Shown piece by piece: positions 1 through 10,100 of a stretch of 64,000 nucleotides of DNA. Positions within the stretch are counted from its first letter, which is position 1. Every line of letters begins with the position of its first letter. The stretch is from assembly GCF_025465935.1 (NCBI RefSeq), contig NZ_JANLNV010000007.1, positions 119,489 to 183,488 on the forward strand. The letters run 5' to 3'. Made by a program: the position numbers and the translations under genes. A model generated the notes under the pieces. It did not search any database and was not told where the DNA came from. It was given only the letters and a program-made list of their open reading frames with translations. Source of the stretch: Pseudomonas sp. 7P_10.2_Bac1 (GTDB lineage Bacteria > Pseudomonadota > Gammaproteobacteria > Pseudomonadales > Pseudomonadaceae).

Positions 1-1
1 G

Positions 2-238
2 GAACATTACGTCGCGTCTGGCAGTGAGCACGCTGTACAGATGTTGATTTTGGCCGGCCCTGTGGGCGCCCGTACTGACCTGTGTGCCTGGTTCGAGGCC
101 CGACTCGGGATGCCGGTACACGTCGCCAATCCATTCGCACCGATGACCATTAGCCCTTTGGTTACACCTCAAGCCTTGCGTTGCGATGCCCCGATGTTGT
201 TGACTGCCTGCGGTCTGGCCTTGAGGGGATTTGATTAA
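2..238 (+). CDS. pilM: PilM C-terminal fragment (type IV pilus assembly, partial)
   Basis: The window opens inside this gene; only the last 78 residues are present, in the frame starting at base 2. The visible part (AVQMLILAGPVGARTDL, then VANPFAPM and DAPMLLTACGLALRGFD) matches the end of PilM, the actin-like cytoplasmic ATP-binding protein that binds the PilN N-terminus and links the pilus motor to the inner-membrane PilNO complex. The stop codon overlaps the ATG of pilN (TAATG), the usual coupling in the pilMNOPQ operon. The actin-type nucleotide-binding motifs lie upstream of the window and cannot be checked. Identity rests on the C-terminus plus the operon position. Confidence 0.9.
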   Translation, partial: EHYVASGSEHAVQMLILAGPVGARTDLCAWFEARLGMPVHVANPFAPMTISPLVTPQALRCDAPMLLTACGLALRGFD

Positions 239-804
239 TGGCGAGAATCAACTTACTGCCGTGGCGCACATTGTTGCGAGAAAAACGACGTAAGCGTTTT
301 CTGATCGTACTGGTCGCGCTGTCAGCGGTGGCAGTAGGTGGGTTATTTGTGATTGACCACTTTATTGACCGGGCCGTCGAGCGGCAGCTGGCGCGCAATG
401 ACCTGATCCGAAGCGCCATGGTGCAATTGGATGGTCGTGCTGAGCAGATCGATCAGTTGAAAGTGCGCCGCGAACAGTTGCTGGAGCGCATGCAGACCAT
501 CGAAACGCTGCAAGGCAACCGGTCTGATAGCGGGATTATCCTGGAACAGCTGGCACGCAGCCTGCCCAACGGTGTGTTTTTCACCGACGTGAAAATGTCG
601 GACCAGACTCTGGTGATCACGGGGGTCGCTCAGTCCAACAGCCTGGTCGCCGAGCTGATGCGCAATCTGAACGCCTCGCACTGGTTGGAAGCACCCGTGT
701 TGATAGATGTGCAGGCCGGGCCTGGCCCAAGTGAGGGGCCGCAGCGGTTGTTTCAAATGACCGTGCGCCAAACCCGGCATGTGCGCACAGGCGCTCAGTT
801 TTGA
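238..804 (+). CDS. pilN: Type IV pilus inner-membrane assembly protein PilN
   Basis: This 188-residue bitopic protein starts MARINLLPWR, the conserved INLLPWR motif that docks in the PilM groove. A basic stretch is followed by one transmembrane helix at about residues 21-40 (FLIVLVALSAVAVGGLFVI), then a periplasmic coiled coil and an alpha/beta domain. PilN pairs with PilO as the alignment complex of the pilus machine. It overlaps pilM by one base and pilO by one base (TGATG). The length is usual for the family (about 190-200). Confidence 0.95.
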   Translation: MARINLLPWRTLLREKRRKRFLIVLVALSAVAVGGLFVIDHFIDRAVERQLARNDLIRSAMVQLDGRAEQIDQLKVRREQLLERMQTIETLQGNRSDSGIILEQLARSLPNGVFFTDVKMSDQTLVITGVAQSNSLVAELMRNLNASHWLEAPVLIDVQAGPGPSEGPQRLFQMTVRQTRHVRTGAQF

Positions 805-1415
805 TGTTGGCTCAATGGCTGTCGCGCCTGAACCAATTTGATCTGCGCGACATTGACATCGAACGTGTGGGCAGTTGGTCGTCAGGGTTCAAGGCATTGG
901 TTGCACTGGTGTTGGTGAGCGTAGTGCTAGTGATGGGCTACTGGCTGTTGCTGCGCTCGCCGATCCAGCAGCTTGCGCAGCAACGTGAGGCTGAAGTCAC
1001 GCTTAAGGCCGACTATGTGTCACGGGCGGCTCAGGCCTCGGGCCTGGAAGCCTACCTGTTGCATATGCGCGAGCTTGAAGCCGTGTTCAGTGGCTTGTTA
1101 AAACAATTGCCCGGCGAGGCAGAGGTGCCCGGCCTGCTGGACGACATAACACGTCTGAGTCAGACAAGCGGCCTACGCATGGAGCACATTCAGTGGTCGC
1201 CCGAGGTGTTGCAACCGTTCTATGCCGAACTGCCGCTAAAGCTGGAGCTGATTGGCGGGTATCACGACCTTGGGCTGTTCGTCAGCCGACTCGCGAGCCT
1301 GCCGCGCATCGTCACCCTGCATGATTTCAGCCTTGCCCCTGCCAATGAGATAAACGACGGCCATTTACGCATGACGCTGCTGGCCAAGACATACCGCACC
1401 CACGATCAAGGATAG
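804..1415 (+). CDS. pilO: Type IV pilus inner-membrane assembly protein PilO
   Basis: A 203-residue partner of PilN. It has a cytoplasmic N-terminus of about 30 residues (LNQFDLRDIDIERVGSW), one transmembrane helix around residues 33-51, then a coiled coil and a ferredoxin-like periplasmic domain. The ATG at 804 overlaps the pilN stop; a TTG three bases upstream is possible but less likely. PilO heterodimerises with PilN and contacts PilP. The QFDLRDID segment is characteristic of pseudomonad PilO. Confidence 0.93.
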   Translation: MLAQWLSRLNQFDLRDIDIERVGSWSSGFKALVALVLVSVVLVMGYWLLLRSPIQQLAQQREAEVTLKADYVSRAAQASGLEAYLLHMRELEAVFSGLLKQLPGEAEVPGLLDDITRLSQTSGLRMEHIQWSPEVLQPFYAELPLKLELIGGYHDLGLFVSRLASLPRIVTLHDFSLAPANEINDGHLRMTLLAKTYRTHDQG

Positions 1416-1420
1416 ATCCC

Positions 1421-1951
1421 ATGAGTGTTGGCTTTCGGCTTTTCAGTGTCGGCTTGCTGGCGGCGCTGACGGGCTGCGATCACGCGCAAGACACTGCGCA
1501 ACTCCAGGTTTTTCTGCAGGCTGCTCCGGCTGGGTCGACCACGGCGCCGCCGCCCATCCCGCGTGTCGACACTGCGAGGGTGGTCGCCTATGAAGCGGCC
1601 GGCTTGCGCAGCCCTTTTCAGGCTCAGTTCGATGGGCGTGCCGGGAGCTGGCAGCTTAGCTTGCTCACCGCTGAGGAGCTGGACAACGACCGGCCCCGTC
1701 ATTTTCTCGAAGGGCTTGAGCTTGGCCAGTTCGAGATGGTCGGCACGTTTTCCAATGACCAAGAGACCAATGCCTTGCTGCGCGCCAATGGGCTCGTCCA
1801 CCGTTTGAAGGTCGGCGACTATCTGGGGCGCAATAACGGGCAGATTGTCTCCATTCACCCCGCGTACGTTGAAGTGTTTGAAGTGATTTCAGATGGTCAG
1901 GACGGTTGGCTGGAACGATCCCTGAGCATCCCTTTAAAGCAGCAGTCTTAA
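1421..1951 (+). CDS. pilP: Type IV pilus lipoprotein PilP
   Basis: A 176-residue lipoprotein. The signal sequence ends in LLAALTGC, a lipobox placing the lipidated Cys near residue 19. A flexible Pro-rich linker (TTAPPPIPRVD) precedes the beta-sandwich HR-type domain (RSPFQAQF, then LELGQFEMVGTFSNDQ and LLRANGLVHRLKVGDYLGRNNGQI). PilP bridges the PilNO complex to the secretin PilQ across the periplasm. It lies five bases after pilO with an AAGGAT Shine-Dalgarno. Confidence 0.95.
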   Translation: MSVGFRLFSVGLLAALTGCDHAQDTAQLQVFLQAAPAGSTTAPPPIPRVDTARVVAYEAAGLRSPFQAQFDGRAGSWQLSLLTAEELDNDRPRHFLEGLELGQFEMVGTFSNDQETNALLRANGLVHRLKVGDYLGRNNGQIVSIHPAYVEVFEVISDGQDGWLERSLSIPLKQQS

Positions 1952-1963
1952 CGGATAGACACC

Positions 1964-3370
1964 ATGAAAAGGATTTTCCCGGTCTGCGGACTGGCGCTAT
2001 GGAGTGCGCTGAATTCGCCGTCAGTGCTGGCTGTCATTCAGCCTCATGACCCCTTGCCCGTCTCGGGGATGAGCGACATTCTTCATTTAAAACAATCGGT
2101 TACAGTGCCCGGTCCAGTGTATGTAGGGGACAAGGTCTCACTGAACTTTCAGGCCGTTGAGGTGCGCACGGTACTGCAGTTACTGGCCGAGTTCACCCGG
2201 TTTAATCTGGTGGTCAGCGATGCCGTACAAGGCAGTATTACCCTCAACTTGCAGGATGTGCCCTGGGATCAGGCGCTGGATCTGGTGCTTCAAAGCAAGG
2301 GGCTGGGCAAGCGTCTCGAAGGTAATGTGCTGCTGATCGCCCCCGCTGAAGAAATAGCCGCCCGCGAGCGATACGCGTTGGAGGCGCGCAATCAACTGGC
2401 CGAGCTGGCACCTTTGCGCCGCGAACTGGTGCAGGTCAATTACGCCAAGGCGACCGATATCGCCAAGTTATTTCAGTCGGTGACCGGCGGCTTGGCCAGC
2501 ACTGACACTCGCGGCTCAATCACGGTGGATGAACGTACCAACAACATCATTGCGTTTCAGTCCGGCGAGCAGTTGGCTGAGCTGCGGCGCATTGTGGCGC
2601 AACTGGATGTGCCGGTCCGGCAGGTGATGATTGAAGCCCGCGTGGTGGAGGCCGGGGTGGATTTCGAACGTAATCTGGGGGTGCGCTGGGGTGGCGCCTT
2701 GAATAAGGGGGGTAAATGGAGTGCCGGTGGGATCACGAGCCCGCTCCAAGCGGGCGCGGAACCAGGCAATGTCAGCGCGCCCTTTGTGGATCTGGGCGTC
2801 AAGGGCAACAGTTCGGGGTTGGGCATTGCCTTTATTACCAACAATGTATTGCTGGACCTGGAACTGAGCGCGATGGAAAAGACTGGCAATGGCGAAATCA
2901 TCTCTCAGCCCAAAGTCGTTACTTCCGACAAGGAGACCGCCAAGATCCTTAAAGGCACCGAGATTCCCTATCAGGAGTCGAGCTCCAGTGGTGCCACCTC
3001 CGTGTCCTTCAAGGAGGCCTCCCTGTCGCTGGAGGTGACGCCGCAAATTACCCCGGACAACAGCGTCATCATGGAAGTGCTGGTGACCAAGGACGAGCCC
3101 GACTTTATGAACATGGTCAATGATGTGCCGCCGATCAAAAAGAACGAGGTCAAGGCCAAGGTGCTGGTCAAAGATGGCGAAACCATCGTTATCGGGGGTG
3201 TTTTCTCAAATATTCAGAGCAAAGTGGTAGATAAAGTGCCATTTTTGGGCGATCTGCCGTATGTTGGCCGACTTTTCCGTAAAGACGTCGTTCTGGAAAA
3301 AAAATCCGAGCTGCTGGTGTTCCTTACTCCGCGTATTATGAGCAACCAGGCGATTGCTGTGAGTCATTGA
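1964..3370 (+). CDS. pilQ: Short-form type IV pilus secretin PilQ
   Basis: This 468-residue secretin has a signal peptide (cleavage likely after SVLA), a STN/N0 domain at about 55-130 ([20 protein letters not shown]), an N1/NolW-like domain at about 145-220 ([16 protein letters not shown], then TNNIIAFQ), and the outer-membrane secretin domain from about 225 to the end ([40 protein letters not shown]). It forms the outer-membrane gate for the pilus. It lacks the peptidoglycan-binding AMIN repeats that make P. aeruginosa PilQ about 714 residues. There is no sign of a frameshift: pilP ends 12 bases upstream and the signal peptide is intact. Confidence 0.93.
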   Translation: MKRIFPVCGLALWSALNSPSVLAVIQPHDPLPVSGMSDILHLKQSVTVPGPVYVGDKVSLNFQAVEVRTVLQLLAEFTRFNLVVSDAVQGSITLNLQDVPWDQALDLVLQSKGLGKRLEGNVLLIAPAEEIAARERYALEARNQLAELAPLRRELVQVNYAKATDIAKLFQSVTGGLASTDTRGSITVDERTNNIIAFQSGEQLAELRRIVAQLDVPVRQVMIEARVVEAGVDFERNLGVRWGGALNKGGKWSAGGITSPLQAGAEPGNVSAPFVDLGVKGNSSGLGIAFITNNVLLDLELSAMEKTGNGEIISQPKVVTSDKETAKILKGTEIPYQESSSSGATSVSFKEASLSLEVTPQITPDNSVIMEVLVTKDEPDFMNMVNDVPPIKKNEVKAKVLVKDGETIVIGGVFSNIQSKVVDKVPFLGDLPYVGRLFRKDVVLEKKSELLVFLTPRIMSNQAIAVSH

Positions 3371-3374
3371 TTCT

Positions 3375-3893
3375 GTGCGAAATTTGATTCTTGTTGGGCC
3401 CATGGGGGCTGGTAAAAGCACCATCGGACGTTTGCTGGCTAAAGAGCTGCACCTGCCGTTCAAAGATTCCGATAAGGAAATTGAAGTGCGCACCGGTGCC
3501 AACATCCCGTGGATCTTCGATAAAGAAGGCGAACCGGGCTTTCGTGATCGCGAATCGGCCATGATTGCCGAGCTTTGCGAAGTTGATGGCATGGTGTTGG
3601 CGACGGGCGGTGGTGCAGTGATGCGGCCGGAAAACCGCGTGTCGCTGCGTGCCGGCGGGCGAGTGGTGTATTTGCATGCATCAGTTGAACAGCAGGTTGC
3701 CCGCACAGCGCGCGATCGCAATCGGCCTTTGTTGCGCACCGCCAACCCCGAGAAAACCCTGCGTGACCTGCTGGCCATGCGCGATCCGCTTTATCGGGAA
3801 ATCGCCGACCTGGTGGTAGAAACCGATGAGCGGCCGCCACGAATGGTGGTTCTGGATATTCTCGACCGACTGGCGCAGCTTCCCCCCCGTTAA
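3375..3893 (+). CDS. aroK: Shikimate kinase
   Basis: This 172-residue cytoplasmic enzyme phosphorylates shikimate at O3 with ATP, the fifth step of the chorismate pathway. A Walker A motif (GPMGAGKST, residues 8-16), the shikimate-binding Asp in DSDKEI, the FRDRE motif and the GGGAVM loop are all visible. The start is GTG, four bases after the pilQ stop. It is coupled to the pil operon upstream and followed by aroB, the conserved pseudomonad arrangement. Confidence 0.97.
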   Translation: MRNLILVGPMGAGKSTIGRLLAKELHLPFKDSDKEIEVRTGANIPWIFDKEGEPGFRDRESAMIAELCEVDGMVLATGGGAVMRPENRVSLRAGGRVVYLHASVEQQVARTARDRNRPLLRTANPEKTLRDLLAMRDPLYREIADLVVETDERPPRMVVLDILDRLAQLPPR

Positions 3894-3986
3894 AGTGCGC
3901 CACGAAATGCGCTATCCTCGGCGCCGGTCATGCCCGTTCAGCGGCATGCCATCACTTGATAATTGCGAAACAAGGCACGGGGTTTC

Positions 3987-5087
3987 ATGCAGACACTGAA
4001 GGTTGATCTAGGCGAGCGTAGTTACCCAATTCATATTGGCGAAGGTTTGTTGGATCAGCCCGAGTTGCTGGCCCCGCACATCGCCGGTCGCCAAGTGGCG
4101 ATTGTGACCAATGAAACCGTTGCGCCACTCTACCTCGAGCGTCTGACTCGCAGCCTCGCGCAGTATTCTGTGGTATCGATCATCTTGCCGGATGGTGAGG
4201 CCCACAAAAACTGGGAAACCCTGCAACTGATTTTTGATGGCCTGCTGACCGCTCGTCATGACCGTCGCACTACCGTGGTCGCCCTGGGCGGTGGCGTGGT
4301 CGGCGACATGGCCGGCTTTGCGGCTGCGTGCTACCAGCGCGGTGTTGATTTCATCCAGGTACCGACCACGTTGCTGTCCCAGGTGGACTCTTCGGTCGGC
4401 GGCAAGACCGGCATCAACCATCCGTTGGGCAAAAACATGGTAGGCGCGTTCTACCAGCCCAATCTGGTTCTGATTGATACCCAATCGCTCAATACGCTGC
4501 CTGAGCGCGAGCTGTCGGCAGGTTTGGCGGAAGTCATCAAATACGGCCTGATCTGCGACGAGCCGTTCCTGACCTGGCTCGAAGACAACATGGACGCGCT
4601 GCGCGGCCTTGATCAGGCAGCCCTGACGGCGGCGATTCACCGTTCATGTGCGGCCAAGGCTGCCGTGGTGGGCGCTGACGAACGTGAGTCGGGCGTACGC
4701 GCCACGCTCAACCTGGGGCATACGTTTGGCCATGCGATTGAAACCCACATGGGTTACGGCGTGTGGTTGCACGGCGAAGCGGTGGCGACAGGCACCGTGA
4801 TGGCGCTGGAAATGTCCGCCCGCCTGGGCTGGATCACAGACGCCGAACGTGACCGCGGGATTCGCCTGTTCGAGCGCGCCGGTTTGCCGGTGGTGCCGCC
4901 TGCTGAAATGAGCCCGTCTGATTTCATGCAGCACATGGCAGTAGATAAAAAAGTGATCGACGGTCGTATGCGCCTGGTGCTTTTGCGTCGCATCGGTGAA
5001 GCCACAGTGACTGACGATTATCCACAAGAGGTTCTACAAGCCACGCTGGGTGCGGATTACCGCGCGCTGGCTCAGCTTAAAGGTTAA
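3987..5087 (+). CDS. aroB: 3-dehydroquinate synthase
   Basis: A 366-residue NAD- and metal-dependent lyase that turns DAHP into 3-dehydroquinate, the second step of the shikimate pathway. Family signatures include the NAD-binding [11 protein letters not shown] and the active-site segment [22 protein letters not shown], followed by the metal-binding HTFGHAIE. The ATG at 3987 ([15 protein letters not shown]) was preferred to an in-frame GTG-type extension eight codons upstream because it matches the family N-terminus. It sits 93 bases after aroK. Confidence 0.97.
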   Translation: MQTLKVDLGERSYPIHIGEGLLDQPELLAPHIAGRQVAIVTNETVAPLYLERLTRSLAQYSVVSIILPDGEAHKNWETLQLIFDGLLTARHDRRTTVVALGGGVVGDMAGFAAACYQRGVDFIQVPTTLLSQVDSSVGGKTGINHPLGKNMVGAFYQPNLVLIDTQSLNTLPERELSAGLAEVIKYGLICDEPFLTWLEDNMDALRGLDQAALTAAIHRSCAAKAAVVGADERESGVRATLNLGHTFGHAIETHMGYGVWLHGEAVATGTVMALEMSARLGWITDAERDRGIRLFERAGLPVVPPAEMSPSDFMQHMAVDKKVIDGRMRLVLLRRIGEATVTDDYPQEVLQATLGADYRALAQLKG

Positions 5088-5097
5088 TAAGATCCCG

Positions 5098-6675
5098 ATG
5101 ACTAGTTTGCATGCCGACGAGGCGTTCCTCGGTCACTTCCAACTGACTCACGATCCGTTCGCCCCTCGGGTGCCGGGTTTCAAGTTTTTCCCTGCACAGC
5201 GCAAGCCCGTGCTGGGGCAGTTGCATCATCTGGCGCGTTACAGCCAGTTGCTGCTAGTTGTCACCGGCCCTGAGGGCAGCGGCAAAACCCTGCTGCGCCA
5301 GGCGTTGGTGGCCAGCACGAACAAGCAGTCCGTACAGAGCGTGGTGGTGTCGGCACGCGGTGCTGGCGATGCAGCGGGGATCTTGCGCCAGGTGGCGCAG
5401 ACCCTGAACGTTGCCCGCCCCGAAGTCGGCGCGATTCTGGCTCAAGTGGTGCAATTGGCACTGACCGGGCAAGAAGTCTATTTGCTGGTCGATGATGCCG
5501 AACAGCTCGACGATTCTGCCCAGGAAGCGCTGCTGGCGCTGGCCGCGGGTACGCCCGAAGGTCGTCCGCATGTGTTCCTGTTTGGCGAGCCGTCGATGAT
5601 CGCCGGACTTGAACAGCTCAGCGGTGATGAAGAGCGCTTCCACGTCATCGAGTTGCAGCCGTATACCGAAGAAGAAACCCGTGAGTATCTGGCTCAGCGC
5701 CTTGAAGGTGCAGGGCGCGGGATCGAACTCTTTAGCGCGCAGCAGATCTCAGATATACATGAGAGCTCCGGAGGCTGGCCTGGCATCATCAATCAGGTCG
5801 CCCGCGATGCAATGATCGAAGCCATGATTGCGAGCCGTTCAGCGGTCAAGCGTCCAAGTATGGGGTTCAAAATGCCGAAGAAGCACGTATTGGCCATTGG
5901 TGCCGTTGTGGTCGTGGCAGTTGCCGCAGCTGTGTTGATTCCGGGCCGGGGCAAAACGCCGACCGCGCCAAACGCTGAACAGGGGCAATTGCCGCTGGGT
6001 CAGGCCACGCCAAAAAATGGCGCCAACCCGTCGATTGATTTCGCTGGTTCCTCACAGCCGATGCCGTTGCCGCTCGTAGGGCAATCGCAACCGGTGATGC
6101 GTGGCCCGCTGGCTGAGGCCGCGGGTGGTATCACCGAGGGCGATGATGGCGGTGCGCCAGCGGTCGACGGCGGTGTCGCCAACCCGCCAACCGTGACCAC
6201 CACCGCGCCACCTGTGGGTGTGCCGTCAGGTCCGGCACCTGCTCCGACCCCAGCGCCGCGTCCGGCGCCAGCGGTTGCAGCGGCCAAGCCAACGCCTGCG
6301 CCGGCACCTAAACCTGCTCCGGCCCCGGCTCCCAAGCCAGCGCCTAAGCCGGTCGAGAAGCCGGTCGCCGTGGCCAAGGCCGCGCCGGGCGGTAACTGGT
6401 ACGCCAGCCAGCCAGCTAGCAACTATGTCGTGCAGATCGTCGGCACCAGCTCCGAAGCGTCGGCGCAAAATGTCGCGAAAGAGTTGGGTGGCGAAGCCCG
6501 TTATTTCAAGAAATCCCTGAACGGTAAGCCGCTGTACGTCGTGACTTACGGCAACTTCCCAAGCCACGCCGCAGCCACTGCGGCAATCAAGAACTTGCCA
6601 GCGAAGACTCAGGCTGGTAAACCTTGGCCTCGCACTGTAGCCAGCGTCCAACAAGAACTGGCAGCAGCTCGCTGA
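5098..6675 (+). CDS. Membrane AAA ATPase with C-terminal SPOR domain (DamX/ExeA-like)
   Basis: This 525-residue protein has an ExeA/GspA-like AAA ATPase N-terminus (Walker A GPEGSGKT at 57-64; Walker B region LLVDDAEQLD near 137), one transmembrane helix at about 262-283, a long Pro/Ala linker (about 375-435) and a SPOR domain at the end (YVVQIVGTSSEASAQ and following). SPOR domains bind denuded septal peptidoglycan, so the protein probably acts at the division site like E. coli DamX, with the ATPase in the cytoplasm. The start at ATG 5098 removes a 16-codon overlap with aroB. It is the usual gene between aroB and gltB in pseudomonads. The client of the ATPase is unknown. Confidence 0.85.
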   Translation: MTSLHADEAFLGHFQLTHDPFAPRVPGFKFFPAQRKPVLGQLHHLARYSQLLLVVTGPEGSGKTLLRQALVASTNKQSVQSVVVSARGAGDAAGILRQVAQTLNVARPEVGAILAQVVQLALTGQEVYLLVDDAEQLDDSAQEALLALAAGTPEGRPHVFLFGEPSMIAGLEQLSGDEERFHVIELQPYTEEETREYLAQRLEGAGRGIELFSAQQISDIHESSGGWPGIINQVARDAMIEAMIASRSAVKRPSMGFKMPKKHVLAIGAVVVVAVAAAVLIPGRGKTPTAPNAEQGQLPLGQATPKNGANPSIDFAGSSQPMPLPLVGQSQPVMRGPLAEAAGGITEGDDGGAPAVDGGVANPPTVTTTAPPVGVPSGPAPAPTPAPRPAPAVAAAKPTPAPAPKPAPAPAPKPAPKPVEKPVAVAKAAPGGNWYASQPASNYVVQIVGTSSEASAQNVAKELGGEARYFKKSLNGKPLYVVTYGNFPSHAAATAAIKNLPAKTQAGKPWPRTVASVQQELAAAR

Positions 6676-6680
6676 TGAAC

Positions 6681-6707
6681 CGGCGACCTTACCCAGGTCG
6701 CCGTTCT
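6681..6707 (+). terminator. Rho-independent terminator after the aroB / SPOR gene unit
   Basis: A perfect 9-bp stem (CGGCGACCT at 6681-6689 with AGGTCGCCG at 6695-6703) with a 5-base loop is followed by TTCT, just after the stop at 6675. The U-tract is short, so strength is uncertain. Confidence 0.75.
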
Positions 6708-6714
6708 AGGCTCT

Positions 6715-6843
6715 GTACAAAATGTATCTGCGCTCGGTTATGCGGCGTTGAAAACAGGCTCGGAAGGCTCATTTACACCCCGTAAACTCCGCTCCCTCGC
6801 CTGTTTTCGCCTTGTCTGACCTACGCTCGAAGACATTTCGTAC
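6715..6843. repeat. 129-bp palindromic interspersed repeat (MITE-like)
   Basis: The segment begins GTACAAAATGTATCTGCGCTCGG and its last bases, read in reverse complement, are GTACGAAATGTCTTCGAGCG, so it has imperfect terminal inverted repeats. Inside are a second inverted pair (GAAAACAGGC near 6750 and GCCTGTTTTC near 6799) and a small palindrome TTTACACCCCGTAAA. It has no coding capacity. From memory, very similar elements are scattered through many Pseudomonas chromosomes. It sits between the terminator and the gltB promoter. Confidence 0.65.
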
Positions 6844-7013
6844 TGGCCCTAGCCCATCAACATATTCGCCCCAGCATGCGACTTTACCGAGTTGCATGCG
6901 TTGTGGTGTCTGCGCCGTGCGGCGGTCAACATCAAAAATGTTTTGACTAGCACGAGCAATCGCTTTAAACCTTCATTAATGCGACATAAATTTACGGTCA
7001 ATCGCCGCTTAAT

Positions 7014-7042
7014 TTGTGGGCCTTTGCGACGGTGTGTAAAAT
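7014..7042 (+). promoter_or_regulatory. Candidate sigma-70 promoter of gltBD
   Basis: TTGTGG (7014-7019), a 17-base spacer and TAAAAT (7037-7042) make a plausible -35/-10 pair, giving a leader of roughly 100 bases before the gltB ATG at 7152. The rest of 6844-7124 has no other recognised feature. Confidence 0.45.
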
Positions 7043-7151
7043 GGCCACCCTTTTGCTACCGCTAAGCTGGCGAACGTTCAGCGCGGAAAGCAGGTGGTTG
7101 AATTAAAAAGAAATTTGCCCCTTTTTGGGGCAGCCTGGTGAGAAAGTGTCT

Positions 7152-10100
7152 ATGAAAGCAGGTCTGTACCACCCCGATGAATTCAAGGATAACTGTGGTT
7201 TCGGCCTGATAGCCCATATGCAGGGCGAACCCAGTCATACCCTATTGCAAACCGCCATTGAAGCCCTGACTTGCATGACCCACCGCGGTGGGATCAACGC
7301 AGACGGCAAGACCGGTGACGGTTGTGGCCTGCTGATCCAGAAGCCCGATCAGTTCCTGCGCGCAGTCGCCAAGGAACAGTTCGGCACTGATCTGCCTAAA
7401 CAATATGCGGTCGGCATGGTGTTTTTTAACCAGGACCCGATCAAGGCCGAAGCGGCCCGTGCCCACATGAACCGCGAAATTCTCGCGGCGGGCCTGCAAT
7501 TGGTGGGCTGGCGCAAAGTCCCGATTGAGACCAACGTACTGGGTCGTCTGGCACTGGAGCGCCTGCCACAAATCGAGCAAGTGTTCATTGCGGGTGATGG
7601 CCTGAGCGATCAGGACATGGCGATCAAGCTGTTCAGCGCCCGTCGTCGTTCGTCGGTGGCCAACGCGGCTGACACCGATCACTACATCTGCAGCTTTTCT
7701 CACAAGACCATCATTTATAAAGGCCTGATGATGCCGGCGGACTTGACCGCCTTCTATCCAGACCTGAGCGACGAGCGCCTGCAAACCGCCATTTGCGTGT
7801 TCCACCAGCGCTTCTCCACCAACACCCTGCCGAAATGGCCGCTGGCTCAGCCATTCCGCTTTCTCGCCCACAACGGCGAGATCAACACCATTACCGGCAA
7901 CCGCAACTGGGCGCAGGCCCGTCGTACCAAGTTTGCCAATGACCTGATCGGCGACCTCGACGAGCTCGGCCCGCTGGTCAACCGCGTGGGTTCTGACTCC
8001 TCCAGCATGGACAACATGCTCGAGTTGATGGTCACCGGCGGTATTGACCTGTTCCGTGGCGTGCGCATGTTGATTCCACCAGCATGGCAGAACGTTGAAA
8101 CCATGGACCCCGACCTGCGGGCGTTCTATGAGTACAACTCCATGCACATGGAACCGTGGGACGGCCCGGCGGGCGTGGTCATGACCGACGGCCGCTACGC
8201 GGTCTGCCTGCTCGACCGTAACGGCCTGCGCCCGGCACGCTGGGTGACCACCACCAATGGCTATATCACCATCGCCTCCGAAATCGGCGTGTGGGACTAC
8301 AAGCCTGAAGACGTGATTGCCAAGGGGCGAGTTGGCCCGGGCCAGATTCTGGCGGTCGATACCGAAACCGGCCAGGTGCTGGACACCGATGCCATCGACA
8401 ATCGCTTGAAGTCGCGCCACCCGTACAAACAATGGCTGCGCAAGAACGCCCTGCGCATTCAGGCCACCATCGAAGACAACGACCACGGTTCTGCCTTTTA
8501 CGACGTCGACCAGCTCAAGCAATACATGAAGATGTATCAGGTCACGTTTGAAGAGCGCGACCAAGTGCTGCGTCCGTTGGGCGAGCAAGGCTATGAAGCC
8601 GTGGGCTCGATGGGTGACGACACGCCGATGGCCGTGCTGTCCCAGCGTGTGCGTACGCCTTACGACTACTTCCGCCAGCAGTTCGCGCAGGTCACCAACC
8701 CGCCAATCGACCCGCTGCGTGAAGCCATCGTCATGTCGCTGGAAATCTGCCTGGGTGCCGAGCGCAACATCTTCCAGGAATCCCCAGAGCACGCCTCGCG
8801 GGTGATCCTCAGCTCGCCAGTGATCTCGCCTGCCAAATGGCGTTCGCTGATGAACCTCGACCTACCGGGCTTTGAGCGTCAGATCATCGACCTCAACTAC
8901 GACCAGGCGACGGGCCTTGAAGCAGCTGTGCGCAACATCGCTGATCAGGCCGAAGAGGCTGCTCGTGCGGGCCGCACTCAGATCGTGCTGACCGACCGTC
9001 ATATCGCGCCAGGTAAGTTGCCGGTTCACGCCTCGCTGGCCGTGGGCGCCGTGCACCACCGCCTGACCGAAAAAGGCCTGCGCTGTGACAGCAACATCCT
9101 CGTAGAGACCGCGACCGCTCGCGACCCACACCACTTTGCCGTGTTGATCGGTTTCGGCGCCTCGGCGGTGTACCCGTTCCTTGCCTACGAAGTGCTGGGC
9201 GACTTGATCCGCACCGGCGAAGTGCTGGGCGATCTGTACGAAGTATTCAAGAACTACCGCAAAGGCATCACCAAAGGCTTGCTCAAGATCCTGTCGAAGA
9301 TGGGCATCTCGACCATCGCGTCCTACCGCGGTGCGCAGCTGTTCGAAGCCATCGGCTTGTCCGAAGAAGTCTGCAACCTGAGCTTCCGTGGCGTGCCAAG
9401 CCGCATCAAGGGTGCGCGCTTTGTCGACATCGAAGCCGAGCAAAAGCTGCTGGCGGCCGAAGCCTGGAGCCCGCGCAAAGCCATCCAGCAAGGCGGTTTG
9501 CTCAAGTATGTCCACGGTGGCGAATACCACGCCTACAACCCGGACGTCGTCGCCACTTTGCAAGCGGCGGTACAGCAGGGCGACTACAGCAAGTTCAAGG
9601 AATACACCGCACTGGTCGACAAGCGCCCGGTGTCGATGATCCGCGACCTGCTCCAGGTCAAAACCCTCGACACGCCATTGTCGATCGACGAAATCGAACC
9701 GCTGGACTCGATCCTCAAGCGTTTCGACTCGGCCGGTATCTCGCTCGGCGCCTTGTCGCCAGAAGCGCACGAGGCCCTGGCAGAAGCCATGAACCGCCTG
9801 GGCGCACGCTCCAACTCCGGTGAAGGCGGCGAAGACCCTGCGCGTTACGGCACCATCAAGAGCTCGAAAATCAAACAAGTGGCCACCGGCCGTTTCGGGG
9901 TAACCCCGGAATACCTGGTGAACGCCGAAGTGCTGCAAATCAAGGTCGCCCAAGGCGCCAAGCCGGGTGAGGGCGGACAACTGCCGGGCGGCAAGGTCAA
10001 CGGCCTGATCGCCAAACTGCGTTATGCCGTGCCGGGCGTCACCCTGATTTCGCCGCCGCCGCACCACGACATCTATTCCATCGAAGACTTGTCGCAGCTG

